A stretch of DNA of 64,000 nt from JAMZMI01 sp049115715 (GCA_049115715.1 JAGDZQ010000014.1:4461-68460); one strand, 5' to 3'; counted from the first letter of the stretch, positions 1-9,025 are shown. The notes: a model not told the origin generated them from the letters alone. Numbers and translations: made by a program.

Positions 1-2
1 AT

Positions 3-212
3 CCAATTATCACAACATCTGTACATCATGATGATGAAATAATAGATTATGCAACTGACCCTGAGTTGATATATGAAGAATTTGAAACCAAAGTTGATTT
101 GGTTATTGACGGTGGTTTTGGAAATGTCACACCAAGCACAATAATCGATTGCTCTAGCGGAGATCCCGAAATTGTGAGAGAAGGATTGGGTGATATCAAC
201 TTGGTTTATTGA
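3..212 (+). CDS. Sua5/YciO/YrdC family protein (C-terminal part)
   Basis: The reading frame is open from the window edge to a TGA at 210-212 and gives about 69 residues. The segment carries VIDGG, then G-N-V-T-P-S-T-I-I-D and an ending I-V-R-E-G-L-G. These match the end of Sua5/YciO/YrdC proteins, the family of threonylcarbamoyl-AMP synthase that works in tRNA t6A37 formation. Only the tail is visible, so I cannot tell a true TsaC from the YciO paralogue, and I give no symbol. Its TGA overlaps the ATG of the next gene by one base (TGATG), which suggests translational coupling. Confidence 0.7.
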   Translation, partial: PIITTSVHHDDEIIDYATDPELIYEEFETKVDLVIDGGFGNVTPSTIIDCSSGDPEIVREGLGDINLVY

Positions 213-853
213 TGAGTCAGACTCTTTTTATAGAACCCCATTACCTTGGAAGCTTAGAGTACTTTGTTTTGCTTAAGCGATTTTCAAGAGTCAAACTGGA
301 AATTCACCAGCATTTTTCAAAACAGACTTTTAAGAACAGGTGCTACATTTTATCATCTCAAGGAACTCAAACTCTTGCTATTCCTGTGAAGTTTGGAAAT
401 AGGACAGCATATAAAGATGTGAAGATTGATCATAATCAAAGCTGGGTCAAAGATCATTGGGGAGCTATTTATTCCTCCTACGGCAAATCCCCCTTCTTTG
501 AGTACTTTGCTCAAGATTTTAAAGATATCTTAGATAAAAAGCATAAATACCTTCACGATCTCAGCATCGATTTTCTGACATTATGTCTTAAACTATTACA
601 AATTGACATTAATATCTCCTTCTCTGACTCTTATGAAATCGTCCCTGCGGATGGTGAAATCGACTATAGAGAGACTGTGAGGCCTAAATTGAACTTTGAC
701 AAGCGAGAGGTTTATGTGCCACTTTCTTATCAACAAAACTTTGGCAATGAATTTGTTCCCAATCTGAGTATTCTCGATCTTCTTTTCTGTGAAGGAACAG
801 CGTCAAGTCGAGTATTAAATGGGTCAGTTTTCTCTTGGGGTGAACAATTATAA
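212..853 (+). CDS. WbqC family protein
   Basis: 213 residues. The start F-I-E-P-H-Y-L-G-S-L-E-Y and the middle block W-x-K-D-H-W-G-A-I-Y-S-S-Y-G-K-S-P-F-F-E-Y are typical of the WbqC-like family, named after a gene in an O-antigen cluster. The family is widespread in Bacteroidota and its biochemical role is not settled. I chose the ATG at 212, which shares one base with the preceding stop, over an in-frame TTG one codon earlier. No signal peptide or membrane segment is visible, so it is probably cytoplasmic. The coupling to the Sua5/YciO gene suggests cotranscription. Confidence 0.8.
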   Translation: MSQTLFIEPHYLGSLEYFVLLKRFSRVKLEIHQHFSKQTFKNRCYILSSQGTQTLAIPVKFGNRTAYKDVKIDHNQSWVKDHWGAIYSSYGKSPFFEYFAQDFKDILDKKHKYLHDLSIDFLTLCLKLLQIDINISFSDSYEIVPADGEIDYRETVRPKLNFDKREVYVPLSYQQNFGNEFVPNLSILDLLFCEGTASSRVLNGSVFSWGEQL

Positions 854-946
854 AGCCCTTTACGTTTTTAAGCTGTTATCAGCATGGGAATTGACTTATT
901 TAAGTCTTAAATTTACTTCAACCACTATTAAATAAATCCATACTTC

Positions 947-3496
947 ATGGAAGCGAAATTTTCAAACAGAGTAAAAGAAGTGATCAGCTTAAGTCGGGAA
1001 GAGGCGTTAAGACTGGGACATGATTATATAGGTACAGAACATTTGCTGTTGGGCATGATCCGAGAAGGAGAAGGTGTAGCCGTGAGTCTTTTGAAGAAAC
1101 TGGGTGTTTCTTTAGAGGAGCTCAGGTCTGCGGTAGAGCAAGCAACGAAAGGCACAGCAACCAGCAATGTTAAGAATCTGGCTAATATTCCTTTGACAAG
1201 ACAGTCCGAAAAGGTTCTCAAGATAACCTACCTGGAGGCTAAAATATTTAAAAGCCAACTAATAGGGACAGAGCACCTTTTGCTCTCAATATTGAGAGAT
1301 GAGGACAACTTGGCTACCCAAATTCTAGATAAGTTCGACGTGGGGTATGATGTAGTCAAAGAACTGCTTGAATATCAAACAGAAAATCCGTTGGCACAGT
1401 CAGATACTGACGATGGTGACGAAGATTCAGGAAGAATGTTTGGTGGATCATCAGGAGGAGGCGCAGGTTCTGGAACTGGAAAAGAATCAAAAGGCTCAGA
1501 AAAGTCAAGAACACCTGTTCTGGATAATTTTGGAAGAGACTTGACCAAATACGCCGAAGAAGATAAGTTGGATCCTATCGTCGGTAGGGAGAAAGAGATT
1601 GAAAGAGTAGCCCAGATTCTTAGTAGAAGAAAAAAGAACAACCCTATTTTGATTGGGGAACCAGGTGTGGGTAAAACGGCCATAGCTGAAGGTCTTGCTC
1701 TTAGGATTGTTCAGAAAAAAGTATCCAGAATTTTATTCGGAAAAAGAGTTGTTACCCTTGATTTGGCATCATTGGTTGCCGGAACCAAATATAGAGGGCA
1801 ATTCGAAGAAAGAATGAAAGCGGTGATGAATGAGATTGAAAAGTCTCCAGACGTCATCCTATTCATAGATGAATTACACACCATAGTTGGTGCTGGAGGA
1901 GCATCCGGGTCTTTGGATGCATCCAATATGTTTAAGCCCGCACTTGCTAGAGGAGAGATTCAATGCATCGGAGCTACAACTCTTGACGAGTATAGACAAT
2001 ACATAGAAAAAGATGGAGCCTTGGCTCGCCGATTTCAAATGGTAATGGTCGATGCTACCACCCCTGAGGAGACGGTACAGATTCTTGACAATATCAAGGA
2101 TAAATATCAGGATCATCACCATGTTAATTATACAGAAGACGCAATCAACGCATGTGTTGAGCTATCGGATAGATACATAAGCGATCGATATCTTCCGGAC
2201 AAAGCGATTGATGTACTGGATGAGGCGGGAGCAAGAGTACATATCAATAATATCAATGTTCCTCAGCAGGTGATAGATCTTGAAGCTCAGATAGAAGAGG
2301 TCAAGAAGGAGAAGAATCAGGTTGTAAAAAGCCAGAAGTATGAGGAAGCCGCTCAGTTGCGAGACAAAGAGAAGAAACTCATCAATCAATTAGACAAGGA
2401 GAAAAGCAATTGGGAGGAGGAGACTAGAACCAGAAGATACGAAGTATCTGAAGAGAATGTTGCTGAAGTCATCGCGATGATGACCGGTATTCCTACCAAG
2501 CGAATTGCCCAAAATGAGAGTGAGAAACTACTCACCATGAATGATGAGCTCACTACCAAAGTGATAGGGCAAGATAAAGCTGTGAAAATGCTCACAAGAG
2601 CAATTCAGAGAACCAGAGTAGGTCTTAAGGATCCAAAAAAACCAATTGGGTCGTTTATTTTTCTAGGGCCTACAGGCGTTGGTAAAACCGAAATGGCAAA
2701 AGTTCTCTCTTCCTATTTATTTGATAAGGAAGATTCACTTATCAGGATGGATATGAGTGAGTATATGGAAAAATTCTCCGTATCACGACTCGTTGGAGCA
2801 CCTCCGGGATATGTCGGTTATGAAGAAGGAGGTCAACTTACAGAGAAAGTAAGGAGAAAGCCGTATTCTGTAGTCTTGTTGGATGAAATAGAAAAAGCTC
2901 ACCCAGACGTATTCAATATTTTATTGCAAGTATTGGATGATGGTATTCTTACCGATGGTTTGGGTAGAAGAGTGGATTTCCGAAATACGATCATTATTAT
3001 GACTTCCAATATTGGAGTTCGAGACTTGAAAGATTTTGGGGCAGGGATCGGTTTTTCGACACAATCGAAGAGAGAAAGTTCCGATGAAATGATGAAATCA
3101 ACTATTCAAAATGCGCTCAAAAAAGCTTTCAGCCCTGAGTTTTTGAATAGATTGGATGATGTGATTGTGTTCAATTCTCTTGAACGAGAACATATTCACA
3201 AGATCATTGACATTAGTTTGGGTAAATTATTCAAGCGTATTACAGATTTGGGATATCAAGTCGATCTGACTAAAAAGGCAAAAGACTTCTTGTCGGATAA
3301 AGGCTATGATCCACAGTTTGGTGCGCGTCCTCTCAATAGAGCGATTCAGAAGTATCTGGAAGATCCAGTAGCTGAGGAAATCTTAAAAGGGGAGATTCAG
3401 GAAGGAGATACTTTGGTAGCCGACTGGGATGGCAAAGGAGATGAGTTGAAGCTCAAATTGAAAAAGAAGAAAGTAACTCAAAAAGATAAAGATTAA
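947..3496 (+). CDS. clpC: ATP-dependent Clp protease ATP-binding subunit ClpC
   Basis: 849 residues, a class I Clp/Hsp100 AAA+ unfoldase that feeds proteins to ClpP. Two Clp-N repeats lie at about 5-58 and 82-132, each with a (Y/L)IGTEHLLL core, followed by a Gly/Ser-rich linker near 160-185. AAA domain 1 has Walker A GEPGVGKT at 237-244 and Walker B ILFIDELH. A UVR-like coiled segment (AAQLRDKEKKL) near 465 marks ClpC rather than ClpA or ClpB. AAA domain 2 has Walker A GPTGVGKT at 574-581 and Walker B VVLLDEIE. The C-terminus is Lys-rich. All catalytic motifs are present. It stands alone with its own terminator. Confidence 0.97.
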   Translation: MEAKFSNRVKEVISLSREEALRLGHDYIGTEHLLLGMIREGEGVAVSLLKKLGVSLEELRSAVEQATKGTATSNVKNLANIPLTRQSEKVLKITYLEAKIFKSQLIGTEHLLLSILRDEDNLATQILDKFDVGYDVVKELLEYQTENPLAQSDTDDGDEDSGRMFGGSSGGGAGSGTGKESKGSEKSRTPVLDNFGRDLTKYAEEDKLDPIVGREKEIERVAQILSRRKKNNPILIGEPGVGKTAIAEGLALRIVQKKVSRILFGKRVVTLDLASLVAGTKYRGQFEERMKAVMNEIEKSPDVILFIDELHTIVGAGGASGSLDASNMFKPALARGEIQCIGATTLDEYRQYIEKDGALARRFQMVMVDATTPEETVQILDNIKDKYQDHHHVNYTEDAINACVELSDRYISDRYLPDKAIDVLDEAGARVHINNINVPQQVIDLEAQIEEVKKEKNQVVKSQKYEEAAQLRDKEKKLINQLDKEKSNWEEETRTRRYEVSEENVAEVIAMMTGIPTKRIAQNESEKLLTMNDELTTKVIGQDKAVKMLTRAIQRTRVGLKDPKKPIGSFIFLGPTGVGKTEMAKVLSSYLFDKEDSLIRMDMSEYMEKFSVSRLVGAPPGYVGYEEGGQLTEKVRRKPYSVVLLDEIEKAHPDVFNILLQVLDDGILTDGLGRRVDFRNTIIIMTSNIGVRDLKDFGAGIGFSTQSKRESSDEMMKSTIQNALKKAFSPEFLNRLDDVIVFNSLEREHIHKIIDISLGKLFKRITDLGYQVDLTKKAKDFLSDKGYDPQFGARPLNRAIQKYLEDPVAEEILKGEIQEGDTLVADWDGKGDELKLKLKKKKVTQKDKD

Positions 3497-3500
3497 ATGA

Positions 3501-3522
3501 AAAGGCCGAAAGGCCTTTTTTT
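3501..3522 (+). terminator. Rho-independent terminator of clpC
   Basis: Perfect stem AAAGGCC/GGCCTTT closed by a GAAA tetraloop and continued by a T-run, starting 4 bases after the clpC stop. Confidence 0.9.
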
Positions 3523-3545
3523 GTTTCCATCTATAATTAGAAAAT

Positions 3546-4421
3546 ATGAAAAGGATCTTCTTGGTTTTTGTCCTCTGTGCATTCGCTCAATTATTGTTCG
3601 CTCAAAGCGAAACCATTTCTCTCTGGCCAGAAGAAGCTCCAAACTCTAAGAAATCAAATCTCATTGAGCATGTTGATTCTACTGACATTATTAGAATAAG
3701 CAAAGTTGTAAACCCAACAATTGAAGTGTTTCTTCCAGCCAAGGAGCATTCTACTGGAAAGGCCGTTCTTATTTGTCCAGGAGGAGGTTATGGAATATTA
3801 GCCTATGATCATGAAGGCACCAACATTGCACGGATGCTTAATGAAAATGGAATAGTAGGGGTTGTGCTTAAATACAGACTTCCTGAAGACGAATCCAACT
3901 TCTTACCACACCTATCCCCTCTTATAGATGCTAAAAAAGGAATGGAGCTGATTAGAGCCAATGCAGGTAGGTGGGGTATTGATCAAAACCAAGTCGGGAT
4001 TATGGGTTTTTCAGCCGGAGGACATCTGGCGTCCACATTGGGAACCCATTTTGAAGCTAAAAATCGACCAGATTTTATGGTCTTAATTTATCCGGTCATT
4101 ACGATGAAAAGTGACCTGACACATCAAGGTTCAAGATTCAACTTACTTGGAGATAGCCCTGCAGATGAATTGATTGACTTGTATTCCAATGAATTACAGG
4201 TTTCAGAAGACACGCCTCCTGCGTACATTATACATAGTGAAGATGATACAGTGGTACCTGTTGAAAATAGTATAAACTTTTATCGGTCTTTGAAAGAGAA
4301 AGGAATTGAGGCTGAAATGCACATCTACCCTTACGGAGGACATGGGTATTCCCTCGCGTCAGAGCGTGGGAGGCTTTCCCAGTGGCCACAGCTCATGATA
4401 TCCTGGTTGAATGAGTTGTAG
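3546..4421 (+). CDS. secreted alpha/beta hydrolase (acetyl-esterase/lipase-like)
   Basis: 291 residues. A clear signal peptide (about residues 1-19, ending L-L-F-A-Q) predicts export to the periplasm. The oxyanion-hole segment reads CPGGGYG. The nucleophile elbow is G-F-S-A-G-G with Ser156. Asp234 sits in HSEDDTVVP and His266 in YGGHGYS, so the catalytic triad is complete. The opening E-T-I-S-L-W-P-E-x-A-P is common in Bacteroidota esterases that often act on acetylated plant or algal polysaccharides. No polysaccharide-utilisation genes are adjacent, so the substrate is open. It is a single gene between clpC and the convergent nrdA. Confidence 0.85.
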   Translation: MKRIFLVFVLCAFAQLLFAQSETISLWPEEAPNSKKSNLIEHVDSTDIIRISKVVNPTIEVFLPAKEHSTGKAVLICPGGGYGILAYDHEGTNIARMLNENGIVGVVLKYRLPEDESNFLPHLSPLIDAKKGMELIRANAGRWGIDQNQVGIMGFSAGGHLASTLGTHFEAKNRPDFMVLIYPVITMKSDLTHQGSRFNLLGDSPADELIDLYSNELQVSEDTPPAYIIHSEDDTVVPVENSINFYRSLKEKGIEAEMHIYPYGGHGYSLASERGRLSQWPQLMISWLNEL

Positions 4422-4433
4422 TCTTATAAAAGA

Positions 4434-4460
4434 GAAAAGCCCCTCATTGAGGAGCTTTTC
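4434..4460. terminator. bidirectional terminator between esterase and nrdA
   Basis: Hairpin GAAAAGC-C-CCTCA / TGAGG-A-GCTTTTC with one mismatch, lying between two convergent genes. The A/T-rich outer stem gives a T-run in either direction. Confidence 0.75.
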
Positions 4461-4489
4461 ATTGTAAAGAAAATATAGATTATAAAATT

Positions 4490-6913
4490 TTAGCTTCCAC
4501 ACATCTCGCATCCTTCCGGATCATCGAGAGAGCACTGCATAGTTGATTGATTTTGAAGTTTTTCAGCTTCAATCTCAGCTGCAGTTTGTGGTCTTCCTTG
4601 TTGTTCTTGAGTTGGTTGCACCTGAGTTTGAGGCTCTTCTTTTTCCTCCTTTGCAACCGTGAATTTGATCGCATCGGTTGCCGCTTTTGTTCTCAAGTAA
4701 TACATTCCTGTTTTCAGTCCTTTTTTCCATGCATAGAAATGCATAGAAGTCATCTTACCAAAATTAGCATCCTGTAAGTGAATGTTTAGACTCTGGCTTT
4801 GGCAGATATAAGCACCCCTATCAGCAGACATATCGATGATAGATTTCTGAGAAATCTCCCATACTGTTCTGTACATCTCTTTGATGTGATCTGGAATTTC
4901 AGGAATACCTTGAACAGAACCATTCGCTTCCATGATTCTATTTTTCATTCTTTCATCCCAAAGGTTCAATTTGATTAGATCGGTCATCAGGTGCTTGTTC
5001 ACCACGATGAATTCCCCAGAAAGAACCCTTCTTGTATATATGTTTGAAGTATAAGGCTCAAAACATTCGTTATTTCCAAGAATCTGAGATGTAGATGCAG
5101 TTGGCATAGGTGCAAGCAACAACGAGTTTCTTACTCCATGTTTCCTTACCTTTTGTTTCAATGAATACCAATCCCATCTTCCACTATCAGGAGTAATTCC
5201 CCACATGTCGAATTGGAAGATTCCTTTTGATACAGGTGACCCCTTGAAAGTCTCATAAGCACCATCTTTTTGGGCTAGCTCCATAGAGGTTTCCATGGCA
5301 CCATAATAGATAGTTTCGAAAATCTCCTTATTCAAAGCTCTTGCTGCTGGAGAATCAAAAGGCATTTTCATCAACATGAATACATCTGCAAGCCCTTGAA
5401 CTCCTATTCCAATAGGTCTGTGCTTCATGTTTGAATACTTCGCTTCTGGAATAGGGTAATAGTTTACATCGATAACTTTATTCAAATTCCGAGTAGCGAC
5501 TTTCGTTACTTCATATAATTTTTCATGGTTATATGTGCCATCTTCATTCACAAACTTGTTTAGAGCAAGAGAAGCAAGATTACAAACGGCAACTTCTTCA
5601 GGAGAAGTATACTCCATGATCTCAGTACACAGATTACTTGATCTGATCGTACCTAAGTTTTTCTGATTTGATTTTCTGTTAGCGTGATCCTTGTAGAGTA
5701 CATATGGAGTCCCTGTCTCAATTTGAGATTCGAGGATTTCAAACCAAAGATCCTGCGCTTTTATAGTTCTACGTGCTTTTCCTTCCTTCTCGTACTTATC
5801 ATAAAGTTTTTCAAACTCATCACCATACGCATCGTAAAGTCCACTAGCCTCATCCGGGCTGAATAGCGACCAATCTCCATTTTCTTCAACACGCTTCATG
5901 AATAAATCAGGAATCCACATTGCGTAGAAAAGATCTCTTGCTCTCAGTTCTTCCTTGCCATGATTTTTCTTCAATTGAAGAAAATCAAACACATCAGAAT
6001 GCCAAGGCTCTAAGTAGACAGCAAAACTTCCTTTCCTTTTTCCTCCTCCTTGATCGACGTATCTGGCTGTCATATCGAAGTTGCGAAGCATAGGCACGAT
6101 TCCATTGGAATTGCCATTAGTTCCTTTGATATAAGCTCCAGTACCTCTTACGTTATGAATGCTTAGTCCAATCCCGCCTGCAGATTGAGATATCTTAGCA
6201 CATTGTTTTAGTGTATCGTATATGCCATCTATACTATCATCCTTCATTGTTAAGAGAAAACATGAAGAAAGCTGAGGCTTAGGTGTTCCTGCGTTGAAGA
6301 GAGTAGGTGTTGCATGAGTAAACCACTTCTCAGACATTAGATTGTACGTTTCAATCGCCGCATCAATGTCTTCCATATGAATGCCAACTGATACTCTCAT
6401 CAGCATATGTTGGGGACGTTCCACGATTTTGTCATCCAACTTCATCAAATATGATCTTTCCAGTGTTTTATATCCGAAAAAATCATAGTTATAATCTCTT
6501 GTGTAATCTATAGCCTCATCAAGTCTTTTCGCATTAGATCGAATGATCCCATATACTTTAGTTGATAGTAAAGCAGCGTTTTCCTCTGTTTTCGGATTTA
6601 CATAAGTATAAAGTCTCTTCATCGTATTGGAGAAGGACGTTTCGGTTACTTTATGCAAGTTCGAAATCGATATTCTGGCGGCAAGCTTTGCAAAATCTGG
6701 ATGACGAGTCGTCATTGTAGCTGCGATCTCTGCTGCCAGATTGTCTAATTCTATAGTAGTCACACCATCATAAAGGCCATCAATGACTTTTTTGGCGATT
6801 TCTACAGGCTTGACAAAATCACCATTCAAGCCATCGCATAATTTATCTATGCGTGCTGTGATTTTGTCAAACTTCACGGACTCTCTTCTTCCGTCTCTTT
6901 TAATAACTAACAT
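4490..6913 (-). CDS. nrdA: ribonucleoside-diphosphate reductase alpha subunit (class Ia)
   Basis: 807 residues. Reduces ribonucleoside diphosphates to deoxyribonucleotides together with NrdB. An ATP-cone domain occupies about residues 1-90 (V-I-K-R-D-G-R near the start), the site of allosteric control by ATP/dATP. The barrel holds the N-L-C-T-E-I motif with the thiyl-radical Cys and catalytic Glu, and P-T-A-S-T-S-Q-I-L-G-N-N-E further on. The flexible C-terminus ends C-E-M-C-G-S, the Cys pair that passes reducing equivalents from thioredoxin or glutaredoxin. A Gln/Pro-rich linker of about 25 residues precedes that tail. It lies 40 bases downstream of nrdB in the same transcription direction. 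Confidence 0.97.
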   Translation of the reverse strand: MLVIKRDGRRESVKFDKITARIDKLCDGLNGDFVKPVEIAKKVIDGLYDGVTTIELDNLAAEIAATMTTRHPDFAKLAARISISNLHKVTETSFSNTMKRLYTYVNPKTEENAALLSTKVYGIIRSNAKRLDEAIDYTRDYNYDFFGYKTLERSYLMKLDDKIVERPQHMLMRVSVGIHMEDIDAAIETYNLMSEKWFTHATPTLFNAGTPKPQLSSCFLLTMKDDSIDGIYDTLKQCAKISQSAGGIGLSIHNVRGTGAYIKGTNGNSNGIVPMLRNFDMTARYVDQGGGKRKGSFAVYLEPWHSDVFDFLQLKKNHGKEELRARDLFYAMWIPDLFMKRVEENGDWSLFSPDEASGLYDAYGDEFEKLYDKYEKEGKARRTIKAQDLWFEILESQIETGTPYVLYKDHANRKSNQKNLGTIRSSNLCTEIMEYTSPEEVAVCNLASLALNKFVNEDGTYNHEKLYEVTKVATRNLNKVIDVNYYPIPEAKYSNMKHRPIGIGVQGLADVFMLMKMPFDSPAARALNKEIFETIYYGAMETSMELAQKDGAYETFKGSPVSKGIFQFDMWGITPDSGRWDWYSLKQKVRKHGVRNSLLLAPMPTASTSQILGNNECFEPYTSNIYTRRVLSGEFIVVNKHLMTDLIKLNLWDERMKNRIMEANGSVQGIPEIPDHIKEMYRTVWEISQKSIIDMSADRGAYICQSQSLNIHLQDANFGKMTSMHFYAWKKGLKTGMYYLRTKAATDAIKFTVAKEEKEEPQTQVQPTQEQQGRPQTAAEIEAEKLQNQSTMQCSLDDPEGCEMCGS

Positions 6914-6953
6914 AATGCTTTTGGCGATTTTGGGTTGTGGAAAATAGGCATTT

Positions 6954-7937
6954 TTAAAAATCCTCGTCTAAGCTGAATTTGGCTGTGGTTTCATCTTTGG
7001 TGCCATCCATGACACCAGCTTTTTGATACTCGGCCACTCTTTTTTCAAAGAAATTAGTTTTCCCTTGAAGGGAAATCATATCCATGAAATCGAATGGATT
7101 AGTAGAATTGTAAACTTTAGGACAACCCAGCTCAGCTAATAGGCGATCAGCTACAAACTCAATGTATTGACACATGAGTTCAGCATTCATTCCAATCAAC
7201 TTTACGGGGATGGCATCCGTTACAAATTCCTTTTCTATGGACACAGCATCTTTAATGATGTTGACAACTGTATCCACAGGAAGTTTGTTCACTATGTGGT
7301 TGTTATATATAAGGCATGCAAAATCACAGTGTAATCCCTCATCCCTTGAAATTAATTCATTAGAAAAAGTAAGTCCTGGCATTAAACCTCTTTTCTTGAG
7401 CCAGAATATGGAGCAGAAGCTTCCCGAGAAGAAAATCCCTTCTACGGCTGCAAAAGCAATTAGTCTTTCTGCAAAAGAGCCATTGTCGATCCATCTCAGT
7501 GCCCAATCAGCCTTTTTCTTTACGCACTCCATGGTTTCAATTCCATGAAGAAGAGAGTCTTTTTCCTTATTGTCTTTTACATATGTATCGATCAATAAAG
7601 AATAGGTTTCCGAGTGGATGTTTTCTATTGCAATCTGAAAACCATAGAAAAATTTCGCTTCAGTATATTGTACATCGGACACAAAGTGCTCAGCAAGGTT
7701 TTCATTTACAATCCCATCACTAGCCGCAAAAAATGCCAAAACATGAGTGATGAAGTGTCTTTCTCCATCACTTAGATTAGTCCAGTCTTTTAAGTCTTGT
7801 CCTAAATCGATCTCTTCGGCAGTCCAGAAACTCGCCTCAGCTTTTTTATAATACTGCCAGATATCGTTGTGAGTAATCGGGAAGAGTACAAAGCGGTCTT
7901 TATTTTCTTTTAGGATAGGTTCTTCGAATGCGCTCAT
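6954..7937 (-). CDS. nrdB: ribonucleoside-diphosphate reductase beta subunit (class Ia)
   Basis: 327 residues. Carries the diiron-tyrosyl radical cofactor for NrdA. Metal ligands can be read in D-L-G-Q-D-L-K-D-W, in E-A-K-F-F-Y-G-F-Q followed by E-N-I-H-S-E, and in S-R-D-E-G-L-H. The Tyr in F-F-Y-G-F-Q matches the radical Tyr position of eukaryotic-type small subunits, which this protein resembles more than E. coli NrdB. The C-terminal F-S-L-D-E-D-F is the tail that docks into NrdA. First gene of nrdB-nrdA; the upstream gap holds two DnaA boxes. Confidence 0.96.
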   Translation of the reverse strand: MSAFEEPILKENKDRFVLFPITHNDIWQYYKKAEASFWTAEEIDLGQDLKDWTNLSDGERHFITHVLAFFAASDGIVNENLAEHFVSDVQYTEAKFFYGFQIAIENIHSETYSLLIDTYVKDNKEKDSLLHGIETMECVKKKADWALRWIDNGSFAERLIAFAAVEGIFFSGSFCSIFWLKKRGLMPGLTFSNELISRDEGLHCDFACLIYNNHIVNKLPVDTVVNIIKDAVSIEKEFVTDAIPVKLIGMNAELMCQYIEFVADRLLAELGCPKVYNSTNPFDFMDMISLQGKTNFFEKRVAEYQKAGVMDGTKDETTAKFSLDEDF

Positions 7938-7993
7938 CTTTTAGTATCTGTTTTAGTTGTGTTACTCACAATACTTTTTGTCTTTCAACATTG

Positions 7994-8021
7994 TTATCCA
8001 CATTAAATAAAGTTATCCACA
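7994..8021 (+). promoter_or_regulatory. two tandem DnaA boxes upstream of nrdB
   Basis: TTATCCACA occurs exactly at 7994-8002 and again at 8013-8021, same orientation, 19 bases apart start to start. TTATCCACA is the consensus high-affinity DnaA box of E. coli. The first box is 57 bases upstream of the nrdB start codon. In E. coli, DnaA boxes in the nrdAB promoter tie dNTP synthesis to replication. The same arrangement here is inferred, not shown. Confidence 0.7.
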
Positions 8022-8350
8022 AATACATTGAAATAAATGACATCACGGCCATTTATTGCCTTTTTGCTGGTATTTCTATGATTTGGGATACAGCTAAGAA
8101 CGAAAGGTGACTTATATTTCTCTTGACTGTGTTTACAAATGTGTAAAAAACACACCGAAAAAACAAAGACCTTTTTGCTCAAAAAAAAGGGTTGAAAAAA
8201 AAGTTTAATTTGGAGATAACTAGCTGTAAAAAAGGAGATTATATTCCGATTTTCTAATCAGAGCTTCATCGAAAAACGCCCTAGAAACGCGATTTTAAAA
8301 AGTGATTTTTTTTCAATTTTTTTTTATCCTCTTTTTATAGTAGATGTTTG

Positions 8351-8381
8351 TTTGCTTTTGATTTCAGTTCATCTATCTTTG
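8351..8381 (+). promoter_or_regulatory. rplU promoter (Bacteroidota sigma-A type)
   Basis: TTTG at 8351-8354, 19-base spacer, then TATCTTTG at 8374-8381: an exact match to the Bacteroidota -33/-7 consensus TTTG-N19-TAnnTTTG. Transcription should begin a few bases further on, giving a leader of about 30 bases before the rplU ATG. Confidence 0.85.
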
Positions 8382-8419
8382 CAATCCTTTTTTAAAGAAT
8401 AAGAAATAATAAAAGAGTA

Positions 8420-8728
8420 ATGTACGCAATAGTTGATATAGCTGGTAAGCAATACAAAGTTGAGAAAGACAAGTTTGTATATGCTCCATTATTGGAAGGC
8501 AAAGAGGGATCAAAAGTTGATTTTGATCAAGTCCTTTTGCTCGATAATGAAGGTAAAGTAAAAGTAGGAACACCTACTGTGAAAGGTTCTAAAGTATCAG
8601 GTAAAATACTAGAGCATGTACAAGGCGATAAAGTGATCGTTTTCAAGAAGAAGAGAAGAAAAGGATACAAGAAGAAAAACGGTCACAGACAGCAATTTTC
8701 AAAAGTATTAATAGAAACTATTAAATAA
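8420..8728 (+). CDS. rplU: 50S ribosomal protein L21
   Basis: 102 residues. Opens M-Y-A-I-V-D-I-A-G-K-Q-Y-K-V, the L21 signature, and has a basic patch F-K-K-K-R-R-K-G-Y-K-K near residue 75 that contacts 23S rRNA. Normal family length. First gene of rplU-rpmA, 8 bases before rpmA. The start ATG has no Shine-Dalgarno sequence, as is usual in this phylum. Confidence 0.97.
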   Translation: MYAIVDIAGKQYKVEKDKFVYAPLLEGKEGSKVDFDQVLLLDNEGKVKVGTPTVKGSKVSGKILEHVQGDKVIVFKKKRRKGYKKKNGHRQQFSKVLIETIK

Positions 8729-8736
8729 TATAGACG

Positions 8737-9000
8737 ATGGCTCACAAGAAAGGTGTAGGTAGCTCGAAAAACGGTAGAGAATCAGAAAGTAAGCGTCTGG
8801 GTGTGAAAATCTATGGCGGTCAGAAAGCGATCGCAGGAAACATCCTTGTACGTCAGAGAGGAACTAAGCATCATCCAGGAGAAAACGTAGGATTGGGAAA
8901 AGATCACACGTTGTTTGCTTTGATAGATGGAACTGTTCGTTTTAGAAAAGGAAGACAAGATAGATCGTACGTTCACGTAGATCCAATCGCTGAAGCATAA
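8737..9000 (+). CDS. rpmA: 50S ribosomal protein L27
   Basis: 87 residues. Begins A-H-K-K-G-V-G-S-S-K-N-G-R after Met, so the N-terminus that reaches towards the peptidyl-transferase centre is of the direct type without the cleaved Firmicutes extension. Also contains Q-R-G-T-K-H-H-P-G-x-N-V-G, characteristic of L27. Second and last gene of the rplU operon, followed by a strong terminator. Confidence 0.98.
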   Translation: MAHKKGVGSSKNGRESESKRLGVKIYGGQKAIAGNILVRQRGTKHHPGENVGLGKDHTLFALIDGTVRFRKGRQDRSYVHVDPIAEA

Positions 9001-9025
9001 GAACTTCAATAGAAAGACTAGAATA

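Larger units (their letters stand above)
7938..8419. other. 482-bp divergent regulatory region between nrdB and rplU
   Basis: No convincing gene. From left to right it holds a TTGTG/CACAA inverted repeat (7958-7972) close to the nrdB start, two perfect DnaA boxes (7994-8021), a palindrome (8129-8153), a very A/T-rich stretch with A- and T-tracts (about 8150-8340), and the rplU promoter (8351-8381). Confidence 0.7.

Noticed and set aside
7958..7972. NrdR box upstream of nrdB
   Set aside because: TTGTG-TTACT-CACAA is symmetric but does not fit the ACACnATATnTnGTGT-like NrdR consensus.
7928..8110. 60-codon open frame across the nrdB start and the DnaA boxes
   Set aside because: It overlaps the nrdB start on the opposite strand and the regulatory sites; no recognisable product.
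7938..8419. Replication origin (oriC) in the nrdB-rplU gap
   Set aside because: Only two DnaA boxes are found, with no dnaA/dnaN neighbours; too few for an oriC call. Kept only as an alternative reading of the DnaA-box finding.
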